64,000 bases of DNA from Streptomyces sp. NBC_00670 (lineage in GTDB: Bacteria > Actinomycetota > Actinomycetes > Streptomycetales > Streptomycetaceae): NCBI RefSeq assembly GCF_036226765.1, contig NZ_CP109017.1, positions 5,829,001 to 5,893,000 of the forward strand. Direction: 5' to 3'. The position numbers and the translations under genes are program-made. The notes beneath the pieces are model-generated. The model was not told where the DNA came from, did not search any database, and worked only from the letters and a program-made list of their open reading frames with translations. Shown here in pieces: positions 51,800 through 60,095 of the stretch. Within the stretch, counting starts at the first letter, position 1, and every line of letters starts with the position of its first letter.

Positions 51800-52461
51800 A
51801 CGTCCTGAACTTCATCAACGCCTTCTTCAGCGACAGCGCCCACTGGCACGGCTACGACGGCATCCCGCACCGGCTCCTCGAACACGTCCAGTACTCGCTG
51901 ATCGCGCTCGCCATCGCCGCCGCGATCGGCCTCCCCGTCGGCCTGATCACCGGGCACACCGGGCGCGGCGGCACCACGCTCGCCCTCATCGCCACCGCGG
52001 CCCGCGCGCTGCCCAGCTTCGGCCTGCTGGTGCTGATGTTTGTCCTGCTCGGGCTCGGGCTGCTGCCGGTGATGATCCCGCTGGTGGTGCTCGCCATCCC
52101 GCCGATCCTCGTCACCACCTACGAGGCGGTCCGCACGGTGGAGCCGGCCCCCGTCGACGCGGCCCGCGGCATGGGCATGACCGAGCCGCGCATCCTCTTC
52201 CAGGTCGAACTGCCGGTCGCGCTCCCGCTGATCCTCAGCGGCCTGCGCTCGGCCGCCATCCAGATCGTCTCCACGGCCACGATCGCCGCGTACGTCAGCC
52301 TCGGCGGCCTCGGCCGGTACATCGTCGACGGCCTCTACCAGCGCAACTACGAGAAGGTCGTGGGCGGCGCCACCCTGGTGGCGGTCCTGGCCCTGGCCAC
52401 CCTCGGCCTGTTCTGGGCGGCGGCACGGGCGGCGGTCTCGCCGGGGGTGCGGCGGAGCTAA
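51796..52461 (+). CDS. Betaine-type ABC transporter permease 2
   Basis: 221-residue permease of the OpuCD class. Coupling-loop residues appear as APVDAARGMGMTEPRILFQVELP; the C-terminal SLGGLGRYIVDGLYQRNYEKVVGGA is characteristic. It overlaps permease 1 by four bases. The matching binding protein is not next; the best candidate is at 59129-60082. Confidence 0.87.
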   Translation: MNVLNFINAFFSDSAHWHGYDGIPHRLLEHVQYSLIALAIAAAIGLPVGLITGHTGRGGTTLALIATAARALPSFGLLVLMFVLLGLGLLPVMIPLVVLAIPPILVTTYEAVRTVEPAPVDAARGMGMTEPRILFQVELPVALPLILSGLRSAAIQIVSTATIAAYVSLGGLGRYIVDGLYQRNYEKVVGGATLVAVLALATLGLFWAAARAAVSPGVRRS

Positions 52462-52499
52462 GCGGGGGGTCCTTGGAGCTGGGCGGGGAGGGGCGGGCG

Positions 52500-53429
52500 T
52501 CAGAGGGTGTCCGCGTAGAAGGCCGCCAGCCGCTCGACCGCCCGGCCGACGTGCTCGGGCCGGTCGTAGAGGTCGTAGTGGCTCGCGCCCTCGACGACGA
52601 AGAGGTCCTTGCGCCCCCTCACCCTGTCGAACAGCTCCTGCCCGTCGCGGCGGGAGCCGAAGGAGCCCGTGCGGTCGCCGACCACGATCTGGAGGGGCTG
52701 GGTCAGCAGCTCCTCCACCAGGTGGAAGGCGTCGAACGCGAGCATCGGTGCGATGCTGCGGTGCGCCAGCCGGTTGACCGACCGCTCGTGCCGGCCGCGC
52801 GGTGTGAGGTAGTAGTCGACCGCCTCGATCAGATCGATGTCGGTGACACCGGCCGTCACCAGGTCCTGCGGGTCGTCGGGGAGCCACGCCGTGAGCGACG
52901 GCTCGCCGCCGCGGGCCTCGGCCGTGCGCCGCTTCCCCACCTCCGCGAGCCGCTCGGCCACGGACCCGCCCGCCCGGCGGGCCCGGCCGATGTTCACGGG
53001 CACGATCGTGCCCACCGCCCGGATGCGGTGCTCGGTCATGGCGGCGTTGACCGCGTAACCGCCGCCCGCGCACACGCCGAGCACGCCGATGCGCTCCTCG
53101 TCCACGAACGGCAGGGTGGTCAGGAAGTCGACGGCGGACCCGATGTCCTCGACCCGGGTGGCCGGATCCTCCAGATACCGGGGCTCGCCCCCGCTCTCGC
53201 CCTGGTGGGCGGCGTCGAACGCGAGCGTGACGTACCCCTTCTCCGCGAGGTGCCGGGCGTAGATCCCGGCCGTCTGCTCCTTCACGCCGTTGCCGGGGTG
53301 GACGCAGACGAGCGCCGGGTGGCGCCGGCCGGCGCCGGAGCCGGGCGGGAGACGGAGGTGGCCGGCGAGCGCGACGCCACGGCTGTCGAAGGTGACGGGG
53401 TCCGGGGCGGGGGATGCGGTGTTGTCCAT
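52500..53429 (-). CDS. Alpha/beta hydrolase with Cys at the nucleophile elbow
   Basis: 309 residues, dienelactone-hydrolase/YcjY-like. The nucleophile elbow reads GVLGVCAGGGYAVNAAM, so Cys takes the usual Ser place, as in dienelactone hydrolases; the His is in GASHYDLYDRPEHV. VCVHPGNGVKEQTAG forms the oxyanion region. The ATG at 53429 is used. It is convergent with the betaine permease operon. Substrate is unknown. Confidence 0.8.
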   Translation of the reverse strand: MDNTASPAPDPVTFDSRGVALAGHLRLPPGSGAGRRHPALVCVHPGNGVKEQTAGIYARHLAEKGYVTLAFDAAHQGESGGEPRYLEDPATRVEDIGSAVDFLTTLPFVDEERIGVLGVCAGGGYAVNAAMTEHRIRAVGTIVPVNIGRARRAGGSVAERLAEVGKRRTAEARGGEPSLTAWLPDDPQDLVTAGVTDIDLIEAVDYYLTPRGRHERSVNRLAHRSIAPMLAFDAFHLVEELLTQPLQIVVGDRTGSFGSRRDGQELFDRVRGRKDLFVVEGASHYDLYDRPEHVGRAVERLAAFYADTL

Positions 53430-53547
53430 ACGGGGGAGTCTGCCGAACCCGTGGTGGACGGCGCGTGCCGGCCCCTCGCCCGTGACCGGCGGGGTTCCTC
53501 CGAGGCGCTCAGGGGTTCCCGTCCGACATGGTCCCGCTCGCAGGGTT

Positions 53548-53675
53548 GCCGCCCCCGCCGCCCCTACCCTTCCCGTCCCTTCAAGGGGCTCCGCCCCTTG
53601 AACCCCGGAGGTTCGTCATCGGGTGCGGGCGGGTGGGGGCTGGTCGCGCAGTTCCCCGCGCCCCTTACGGGGGCA
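53548..53675. repeat. Composite intergenic repeat (reversed G-rich module, hairpin, half palindrome)
   Basis: GCCGCCCCCGCCGCCCCTAC with CTTCCCGTCCCT, then the perfect hairpin TTCAAGGGGC-TCC-GCCCCTTGAA (53580-53602), then GGTCGCGCAGTTCCCCGCGC and CCCTTACGGGGG. It runs directly up to the truncated AraC gene. Confidence 0.7.
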
Positions 53676-53681
53676 CGGTGA

Positions 53682-54167
53682 GTGCTCGAAGGGATCGTCG
53701 AGGAGACGGTCCGGTCCCTGCCGGGCGCCGCGTTCGCGCGGCGCCAGCACGCGCAGCTCCTGCTGCTGCACGCGCTGCGCCTCGGAGTGCGCGGCGGTGC
53801 GGGACTGCGTCCCGGCTGGCTGCGCCTGCTCGCCGACGCCCGGCTGCGGCTCGCCGTGGAGGCCGTGCACGCCGCTCCCGCGCACCCCTGGGGGCTGCGG
53901 GAGCCGGCCGCGGTGGCGGGCATGTCACGCAGTCACTTCGCCCAGCGGTTCCGCGAGGTCGCGGGGCAGACCCCGCTGGCGTACGTGTCCCACTGGCGCG
54001 TCCGGCTGGCCCGGCAGGCGCTGCGCGATTCCGACACGACGGTCGCCGCGCTGGGGGAGCGCCTCGGCTACGCCTCGGAGAGCTCCTTCAGCCACGCGTT
54101 CCGCCGGGTCGTCGGCACGCCCCCGAGCCGGTACCGGCGGAACGCCGCGGAAGGGGACGGACGGTGA
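53682..54167 (+). pseudogene. AraC-family regulator, N-terminally truncated remnant
   Basis: 161 residues that match only the C-terminal part of a cupin-type AraC regulator: a pre-DNA-binding helical piece (RRQHAQLLLLHALRLGVR, GWLRLLADARLRLAVEAVH) and two helix-turn-helix units (REPAAVAGMSRSHFAQRFREVAGQTP and VAALGERLGYASESSFSHAFRRVVG). Intact members are about 300 residues with an N-terminal cupin sensor. Here the reading begins at a GTG immediately after a composite intergenic repeat, so the first half was probably lost at the repeat. It may still bind DNA. It is divergent from the Cys-type hydrolase. Confidence 0.68.
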
Positions 54168-54178
54168 GAGGGCGGAAG

Positions 54179-54775
54179 TCACCCCTCCGTGCGGGCCAGG
54201 GCCAGTTCCAGGACCGTCAGCAGCGCGTCCCGCACCGAGCCGCGTTCGCGGGCGTCGAAGACCACGACCGGTACCTGGTCGGCCATGTCCAGGGCCCAGC
54301 GGACCTCGTCCAGCGAGTGCTCCACCGTGCCGTCGAAGGCGTTGAGCGCGACCGCGAACGGGATGCCGCGGTGCTCGAAGTAGTCGACGGCGGCGTAGCA
54401 GTCGTCGAGACGCCGGCTGTCGACGATGACCAGTCCGCCGACCGCGCCCTCGACCAGGTCGTCCCACATGAACCCGAACCGGTCCTGGCCGGGCGTGCCG
54501 AACAGGTACAGCTTCAGGGTCGGGTCGATGGTGATGCAGCCGAAGTCCATCGCGACCGTGGTGGTCGTCTTGGCCGGGGTGTGGCTGAGGTCGTCCACCC
54601 CCGCCGCCACCTCGGTGATGGCCGCCTCGGTGGTGAGCGGCTCGATCTCCGAGATGGAGCCGACGGCGGTGGTCTTGCCCACGCCGAAGCCGCCCGCGAT
54701 CACCAGCTTGACCGGCAGCGGCGGCCGTTCGGCGGTCACCGCGCCGCCGTGGGCGGCCGGTTCAGTCGGAGTCAC
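54179..54775 (-). CDS. cvnD: Conservon small GTPase-like protein CvnD
   Basis: 198-residue Ras-like GTPase of the actinobacterial conservon type. P-loop IAGGFGVGKTTAVGSISEIEP, switch T in TTTTVAMDFGCI, and FGTPGQDRFGFMW as Walker B/G3 variant; the NKxD element is changed to ALNAFDG. The GTG at 54775 follows GGGGGG by several nt; an ATG at 54814 behind AAGGG is an alternative. It overlaps cvnC. In S. coelicolor CvnD9 works with its partners at the membrane like a G-protein module. Confidence 0.88.
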   Translation of the reverse strand: MTPTEPAAHGGAVTAERPPLPVKLVIAGGFGVGKTTAVGSISEIEPLTTEAAITEVAAGVDDLSHTPAKTTTTVAMDFGCITIDPTLKLYLFGTPGQDRFGFMWDDLVEGAVGGLVIVDSRRLDDCYAAVDYFEHRGIPFAVALNAFDGTVEHSLDEVRWALDMADQVPVVVFDARERGSVRDALLTVLELALARTEG

Positions 54776-55202
54776 GGAGTACCCCCCGGGAGTCGGGGAT
54801 GGCACGGAGGCCATCGATAACCCTTCGCAGTACGGAAGCGTCGCGGACGATGTCGGTACGTGGTACGTGCACCGACAGCTGTCCGTCGGCGCGCAGGTCC
54901 TCGGCCAGGACGCGGACCACGTTGAGATGCAGCTTCAGCCGGGCCGCGATCTCGGCGAGGGACTGCGGCCGCCGGCAGGCGGCGACGATGTCGTGCTGCT
55001 CGAACGACAGCCGCTCCAGCGCCTCGATCCCCGCGGTGGTGGCCACCACCTGGGTCTCGACGGGGATCGGGCGGCCGGACGCGGTGCCCGCCACCCGGCC
55101 CGCGGTGACCAGGAACGGCCGGACCGCGGGGGCCGGGCCGACCGGGGTGCCGTCCGGGCCGGTGAAGCCGTGCGCGCCGGCGGGCGCGTGGCCGTCCGCC
55201 AT
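54762..55202 (-). CDS. cvnC: Conservon DUF742 protein CvnC
   Basis: 146 residues. The DUF742 domain has a degenerate helix-turn-helix (LSFEQHDIVAACRRPQSLAEIAARLKLHLNVVRVLAEDL) and the N-terminal VRPFLVTAGR typical of CvnC. It sits between cvnB (36 bp upstream) and cvnD (overlapping). The CvnB/C pair is thought to connect the sensor kinase-like CvnA with the GTPase CvnD. Confidence 0.88.
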   Translation of the reverse strand: MADGHAPAGAHGFTGPDGTPVGPAPAVRPFLVTAGRVAGTASGRPIPVETQVVATTAGIEALERLSFEQHDIVAACRRPQSLAEIAARLKLHLNVVRVLAEDLRADGQLSVHVPRTDIVRDASVLRRVIDGLRAIPDSRGVLRDSD

Positions 55203-55238
55203 CGGTGATTCTTCCTCCCTCGACCCGGCGGCGACCGG

Positions 55239-55715
55239 TCATCCCGCCGACGCGGCGCCGACGCTGTTCTTCAGTTCGAGTACGAGCTGCGGACTCAGCG
55301 CGGCGCCGGCGCGGTTGGCGAACAGCGTCATCTCGTAGGCGATGTTGCCCAGCTTGGCCTCCTTGTCGGTGACCACGCCGAGGACGGCGCCGCTGCCGAT
55401 CGCGGAGACCAGCACGTGGCCGCCCTCCAGATCGATGATGACCTTGTTGAGACCGCCCAGACCGTAGTTCCCGGAAGCGCCCGAGGCCAGGCTCGTGATG
55501 CCGGAGACGATCGCGGCGAGCCGCTCCGAATCCGCGTGCTCGCGCAGTTCGGAGACGGCGATGAGCAGACCGTCGGAGGACACGGCGATGGCGTCGACGA
55601 CGCCGGCGGTCTCGGTGGCGAAACGGTTCAGGAGCCAGGTGAAGTCGGCCGCGGCAGCCCGCAGGTCCGTCGGCGAGGCCCCGCCCATGGAGGTGTCACC
55701 TGTCGACGTTGTCAC
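55239..55715 (-). CDS. cvnB: Conservon roadblock/LC7 protein CvnB
   Basis: 158 residues with one roadblock/LC7 domain: FTWLLNRFATETAGVVDAIAVSSDGLLIAVS and GHVLVSAIGSGAVLGVVTDKEAKLGNIAYEM. Bacterial roadblock proteins act on Ras-like GTPases, here presumably CvnD. The GTG at 55715 follows AAGGAG by 7 nt and overlaps the cvnA stop by four bases. Confidence 0.9.
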   Translation of the reverse strand: MTTSTGDTSMGGASPTDLRAAAADFTWLLNRFATETAGVVDAIAVSSDGLLIAVSELREHADSERLAAIVSGITSLASGASGNYGLGGLNKVIIDLEGGHVLVSAIGSGAVLGVVTDKEAKLGNIAYEMTLFANRAGAALSPQLVLELKNSVGAASAG

Positions 55716-58672
55716 TGCTCCGCTCCTTCCGGGAGGTGGTTCTGGTCGTGCGTGGCGCGGGGGGTGGCTGAGGACGTGGGGGATACGGAGGGAAGCGTAC
55801 GTGGGCCGTCGGCGGGCTCGGCCCCCGCGTCGCGGTTGGCGCGGGCGACGGCGGCCTCGAACTCGTCGAGCGCGTCGCGGACGGCCTCGGCGTCGGCGGG
55901 CCGCAGCGGCTCCGCGGCCCTCCCCGCGCCCGCGTCCCCGAGGGTCGTCCGCAGGGTCGCCCCCCGCACCCGCCGCCGCAACGGCCGGACACCGCCGGCC
56001 ACGGCCTCGCCGTCGGGGGCGGGCGGTACGCCGGGGTCGGTCCGGCGCGGCGAGCCGCTGCCACCGGGCACCTCGTCGTCGCGGTGCGGGGCGGGGCCCG
56101 GCTCCGTTCCGTACCCGGCGCCCTCCGTCAGATACGGCCGGTCCCGCTCGGCCCGCAGGGGGGTCTCGGTGCGCGGTCGCGGTACGAGCGGCGCCCGGGT
56201 GCCGTGACCGGCGGGCTCCGGGCCGGGCCCGGCGGAACCGGTCCGTCCGGTGGGGCGTGCTTCTTCCGGTGCCCGCCGCGAGGTGCCCGGCCGGGCCGGG
56301 AGGCGGCCCGGGCCGTCGGCCTCGGGCGCCCGCTCGGCGGGGGCCGCCTCCTCCGCGTCCCGGCGCCGGACACGGCGGGGGAGCGGGACGAGCGGGTCCC
56401 CGTCGGCCGGCACCGGCTCGGCGGGACCGGCGTCCGCGGCCTCCGCCGCGCGGCGGGCGGCCCACGTCGGGGTGCGGCCGGTGTGCTCTCCGGCTCCCGA
56501 GGAGGCGGGGTCCGCGGGCCGTGCGGCCCGCGACGCCGCCGGCAGGGCCTTGCGGGGCTCGGCGGGCGCGACCGCGGGGGCGTCCGCCGGGCTTCCGGCG
56601 ACCGCGCGCGCACCGTCCGGGGCCGCCGTCCGCGTGCCCGCAGGCCGTCCGCCGTCGGCGGACGCCGACGGTGCCGGCGCGTCCGCCGACAGCGGACTCA
56701 GCGTCAGCAGCAGTGCGGACGGGAGCGCGATGCGGGAGGTGACGCCGCCGCCCGGGGTGCGGGAGAGCGTCACCGTCACACCCCAGCGGCGCGCCAGCGT
56801 GCCGACCACGAACAGACCCAGCACCTTCGTCGGCACCAGGTCGAGCCGCTCGCGGCGCACCAGCCGCGCGTTCTCCTCGGCGAGCCGCTCCGCGCTCATG
56901 CCCAGACCGTGGTCCGCGATCTCGATGTGCGCGCCGTCGCCGTCCGTCCGCACCGCCACCTCGACGGGGCTGCGCGCGGGCGAGAACGCCACCGCGTTCT
57001 CGATCAGTTCGGCCACCATCAGCGTCAGGTCGCCGATGATGTCCGGCTCGACCATGACCTCCGTGTCGGCCCGCAGCACCACCCGCTGGTAGCCCTCGAT
57101 CTGCCCCAGCGCGGCGCGTACGACGTTGGTGAGCGCGGTCGGCCCCGAGTCCAGCACGGTCTCGCGGATGCCGGCCAGCAGCATCAGGCTGTCGGCGTTG
57201 CGGCGCAGGCGCACGGCGATGTGGTCGATGCGGTAGAGCCGGTCGAGCAGCGCGGGATCGGTCTCGCCGCGCTCGACGGCGTCGATCAGCGCGAGCTGAC
57301 GTGCCGTCAGGTTGCTGACCCGGCGCCCCACGTTGCCGAACATCTCGGCGACGTTGCGCCGGCTGAGCACCTGCCGCTCCAGCAGCGCCGCCGCCGTGCC
57401 CTGCACATGGTTGAACGCCTCGGCGAGCTCGCCGATCTCGTCGCGCACGGCCACCGGCACCTCGCTCAGCCGCGGCGACCCCGCGTCCTCCGCGTCGTCG
57501 TCGGCCACCCGGGCGAGCTCGCGGCCCGCCACCTCGGCGACCTGTTTCGCCGCCCCGGTCAGCGCCGTCACCGGCCGCACCACGGACCGCCGTACGGCGA
57601 CCGAGAAGCCGAGCCAGAGCACGAAGCCGAGCAGCGCCGCGGCGAGCAGCCAGCCGGCCCGCCACCAGGCGTCGGAGGAGGCGTCGTCGGCCCGGCCGGC
57701 GATCTGGTCGGTCAGCGAGGTGGTGATCTTCAGCCGGGACTCGGCCTGGGCGCGGTAGTCCGGGTAGGTGCCGAGCGCCGAGGTGAACGCGCGGCGCAGC
57801 TGGGCGGGGCCCTTGGCCTGGAGCGCGCTCGGATCGACCTGGAGTTCGGCGTACTGCTGGGCGATCGTGGCCTGCGGCCCGTCGCGCTCCATGCCGCCGA
57901 GCTCGTCGGCCTGCGCCTCGGTGGCGAAGCGGCCGAAGCGGTCGGCCTGGTACGTGTACAGCTGGTAGGCGCCGACGGCGCTGTTGAACTGGATCAGCGC
58001 GTTGCTGTCACCCGTGGTCGCGGAGAACACGTTGGTCTCGAACGCGCTGTGCGCGGCGTCGGCACGCAGCAGCGACTCCAGCATGTTGCCGGTGAACGTG
58101 GCGGCGAGCGCGGCGTTGCGGTCCAGGCCGAGTCCGTCGATCAGGCCCTTGGCGACGCTGGTGTACGTGGGGTCGATGTTGTCGGCGGGCAGATAGCCGG
58201 CCTCGACGTTCTCCCGGAGGCTGGTGAGACCGTTGACCTCGCGCAGGGCCTGCGCCTCGGTGTCGGGGAGCCGGTCGCCGAACGCCTCGCGCACCTTCTC
58301 CACCTGCGCGTCCACGGCCGCCTGCGCCTTGCGGTACCCCGTGGTGGACGGCTTCTCGCCGCTGCCGGCGGCCTCGTACCTTACGGAGAGCAGGATCGCC
58401 TGCTGGTACTCGTTCTGCACCTGGTCGACGAGGGCGGCCACCTGCACGCTGTCCCGTACGAGCTGTGCCGCGTCCGCCGCGTCGCGGGCCTGCCCCACCT
58501 GGTCGGCGATGAGGTACGACAGCAGCAACGCGACCACCGCGAGCGGGACACCGACGAGGGCGTTCAGCTTGCGCCGGAACGGCCACCGGTCGGCGAATCG
58601 ACGGATACCGCTCGGCGGCGGCGATGGCGGTGCCGGCGCGGGGGTGGGCGAGTCCACCACGTTCGTGGACAC
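55712..58672 (-). CDS. cvnA: Conservon sensor histidine-kinase-like protein CvnA
   Basis: 986 residues. Membrane segment 1 (~37-57), a large extracellular nitrate-sensor-like (NIT) domain (~60-335), membrane segment 2 (~343-362), HAMP (~365-430), a helical region without a clear phospho-His, and a GHKL ATPase fold with LMVAELIENAVAFSP (N box) and IADHGLGMSAERLAEEN (G1 box), GLFVVGTLARRWG. The last ~300 residues are a Pro/Ala/Arg-rich disordered tail. The GTG at 58672 lies 4 nt after AAGGAGG. It heads cvnABCD; no P450 gene follows, unlike some conservons. Confidence 0.88.
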   Translation of the reverse strand: MSTNVVDSPTPAPAPPSPPPSGIRRFADRWPFRRKLNALVGVPLAVVALLLSYLIADQVGQARDAADAAQLVRDSVQVAALVDQVQNEYQQAILLSVRYEAAGSGEKPSTTGYRKAQAAVDAQVEKVREAFGDRLPDTEAQALREVNGLTSLRENVEAGYLPADNIDPTYTSVAKGLIDGLGLDRNAALAATFTGNMLESLLRADAAHSAFETNVFSATTGDSNALIQFNSAVGAYQLYTYQADRFGRFATEAQADELGGMERDGPQATIAQQYAELQVDPSALQAKGPAQLRRAFTSALGTYPDYRAQAESRLKITTSLTDQIAGRADDASSDAWWRAGWLLAAALLGFVLWLGFSVAVRRSVVRPVTALTGAAKQVAEVAGRELARVADDDAEDAGSPRLSEVPVAVRDEIGELAEAFNHVQGTAAALLERQVLSRRNVAEMFGNVGRRVSNLTARQLALIDAVERGETDPALLDRLYRIDHIAVRLRRNADSLMLLAGIRETVLDSGPTALTNVVRAALGQIEGYQRVVLRADTEVMVEPDIIGDLTLMVAELIENAVAFSPARSPVEVAVRTDGDGAHIEIADHGLGMSAERLAEENARLVRRERLDLVPTKVLGLFVVGTLARRWGVTVTLSRTPGGGVTSRIALPSALLLTLSPLSADAPAPSASADGGRPAGTRTAAPDGARAVAGSPADAPAVAPAEPRKALPAASRAARPADPASSGAGEHTGRTPTWAARRAAEAADAGPAEPVPADGDPLVPLPRRVRRRDAEEAAPAERAPEADGPGRLPARPGTSRRAPEEARPTGRTGSAGPGPEPAGHGTRAPLVPRPRTETPLRAERDRPYLTEGAGYGTEPGPAPHRDDEVPGGSGSPRRTDPGVPPAPDGEAVAGGVRPLRRRVRGATLRTTLGDAGAGRAAEPLRPADAEAVRDALDEFEAAVARANRDAGAEPADGPRTLPSVSPTSSATPRATHDQNHLPEGAEQ

Positions 58673-59128
58673 CGAGCCTCCTTGTGGGCGTCATCACGGC
58701 GCGCAGGGTTCACGAAACCGCTGTTCGGATGTTGATCGGCTGCTGATCGGTTCGGGCAGGGGCACCTGGGGCACCGCGGATCCCCACCGGGCGACCCCCG
58801 CGCGCCCATGCCGGCCACACCGCTCCCCGTGGTCAACTTCGGTGAGACTACCGCCTCTTGTGATCCTTGACGGGCACGCTATGTCAAGAATCCGTTACAA
58901 CCCCATCAGTCCCACCGGGGAACACACACCACATCTTCACAACAAGTCACCCACAGAAGTCACGTGTTGACCGGAAGACACTTGACTGATGAAGAAGCGG
59001 CTGGATTGGATCAGTCAGGTGCGGTGCCGGAATGACGCGTACCGTCGTCCTCGGCATGTGCCCCGGGTCCCGCCCGCGCGGCCGTGCCGTCCCTCCACCC
59101 TCCACCCCCGAGTTCCGGAACGGGAATT
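58673..59128. other. Divergent regulatory region between cvnA and the betaine-binding protein gene
   Basis: This 456-bp gap holds less GC-rich sequence than its surroundings. On the minus strand TTGACA (58887-58882) could be the cvnA -35 box. CTTGAC and GTCAAG (58866, 58883) form a small inverted repeat. TGACTGAT (58983-58990) and ATCAGTCA (59010-59017) form an 8-bp inverted repeat around 19 nt, near TTGACT (58982), upstream of the binding-protein gene. No RNA gene is recognised. Confidence 0.5.
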
Positions 59129-60082
59129 GTGACTACCGCGAAGAGCAGCAGGTCCAGCACGAGACGATCCGGAGCGGCTGCCGTAGCGCTCGCCGCCGCC
59201 ACGGCCCTCCTGGCGGCGGGGTGCGGCTCCGACGACAAGAGCGACGATCCGCTCGCGGGCGAGAAGTCGGGCGACACGGTCGTCGTCGGCTCCAACAACT
59301 TCGCCGAGAGCATCCTCATCGCCGACATCTACGGCGAGGCGCTGAAGGCCAAGGGCGTCAAGGTCAGCTACAAGCCCAACATCGGCAGCCGCGAGACGAC
59401 GTACGGGCTGCTGAAGAACGGCTCCATCACGGTGCTGCCCGAGTACAACGGCGCGCTGCTGGCGTACCTCGACGCCAAGGCCACGCCGAAGACGGTCGCC
59501 GAGACGACCGCCGCGATCAACGCGAAGCTCGACAAGAAGCTGGAGCTCCTGGAGCCGGCCGCCGCGCAGGACAAGGACTCCGTCACCGTCAACGCGGACA
59601 CCGCGAAGAAGCACGGGCTGACCGACAAGTCCACCATCGCCGACCTCAAGGACATCGCGTCCGACCTGGTCATCGGTGGCTCGCCGGAGTTCCAGACCCG
59701 CCAGCAGGGCCTCAAGGGCCTGAAGTCGGTGTACGGCGTGGAGTTCAAGTCCTTCAAGGCGCTCGACGCGGGTGGTCCGCTCACCCAGGCGGCGCTGAAG
59801 AAGAACACGGTCCAGGCGGCCGACCTCTTCACCACCGACCCGACCATCACCAAGGAGAAGTTCGTCGTCCTCCAGGACCCGGAGAACCTCTTCGGGTTCG
59901 AGAACGTCCAGCCGCTCGTCTACAAGGGCGGGCTCTCCAAGGAGGGCGCGGACGCGCTGAACGCGGTGTCGGCCAAGCTCGACACGGCCGCGCTCCTCGA
60001 CCTGGACGCGCAGGTGCAGCTCGAGAACAAGGACCCGCTGGACGTCGCCAAGGCATGGCTGAAGTCCGCGGGCCTCGACTGA
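59129..60082 (+). CDS. Glycine betaine-type ABC transporter substrate-binding lipoprotein
   Basis: 317 residues. Signal and lipobox LAAGC (Cys 32), then an OpuAC/OsmX-type binding domain: VVVGSNNFAESILIADIYGEALKAKG, KPNIGSRETTYGLL, LPEYNGALLAYL and AADLFTTDPTITKEKFVVLQDPENLFG. NFxES and LPEY are hallmarks of the family. The GTG at 59129 is preferred, with GGGAA just upstream. It probably serves the permease/ATPase genes at 49.9-52.5 kb, from which it is separated by the conservon. The lyase-like gene follows 13 bp on. Confidence 0.87.
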   Translation: MTTAKSSRSSTRRSGAAAVALAAATALLAAGCGSDDKSDDPLAGEKSGDTVVVGSNNFAESILIADIYGEALKAKGVKVSYKPNIGSRETTYGLLKNGSITVLPEYNGALLAYLDAKATPKTVAETTAAINAKLDKKLELLEPAAAQDKDSVTVNADTAKKHGLTDKSTIADLKDIASDLVIGGSPEFQTRQQGLKGLKSVYGVEFKSFKALDAGGPLTQAALKKNTVQAADLFTTDPTITKEKFVVLQDPENLFGFENVQPLVYKGGLSKEGADALNAVSAKLDTAALLDLDAQVQLENKDPLDVAKAWLKSAGLD

Positions 60083-60095
60083 CGGCCCACCACCG

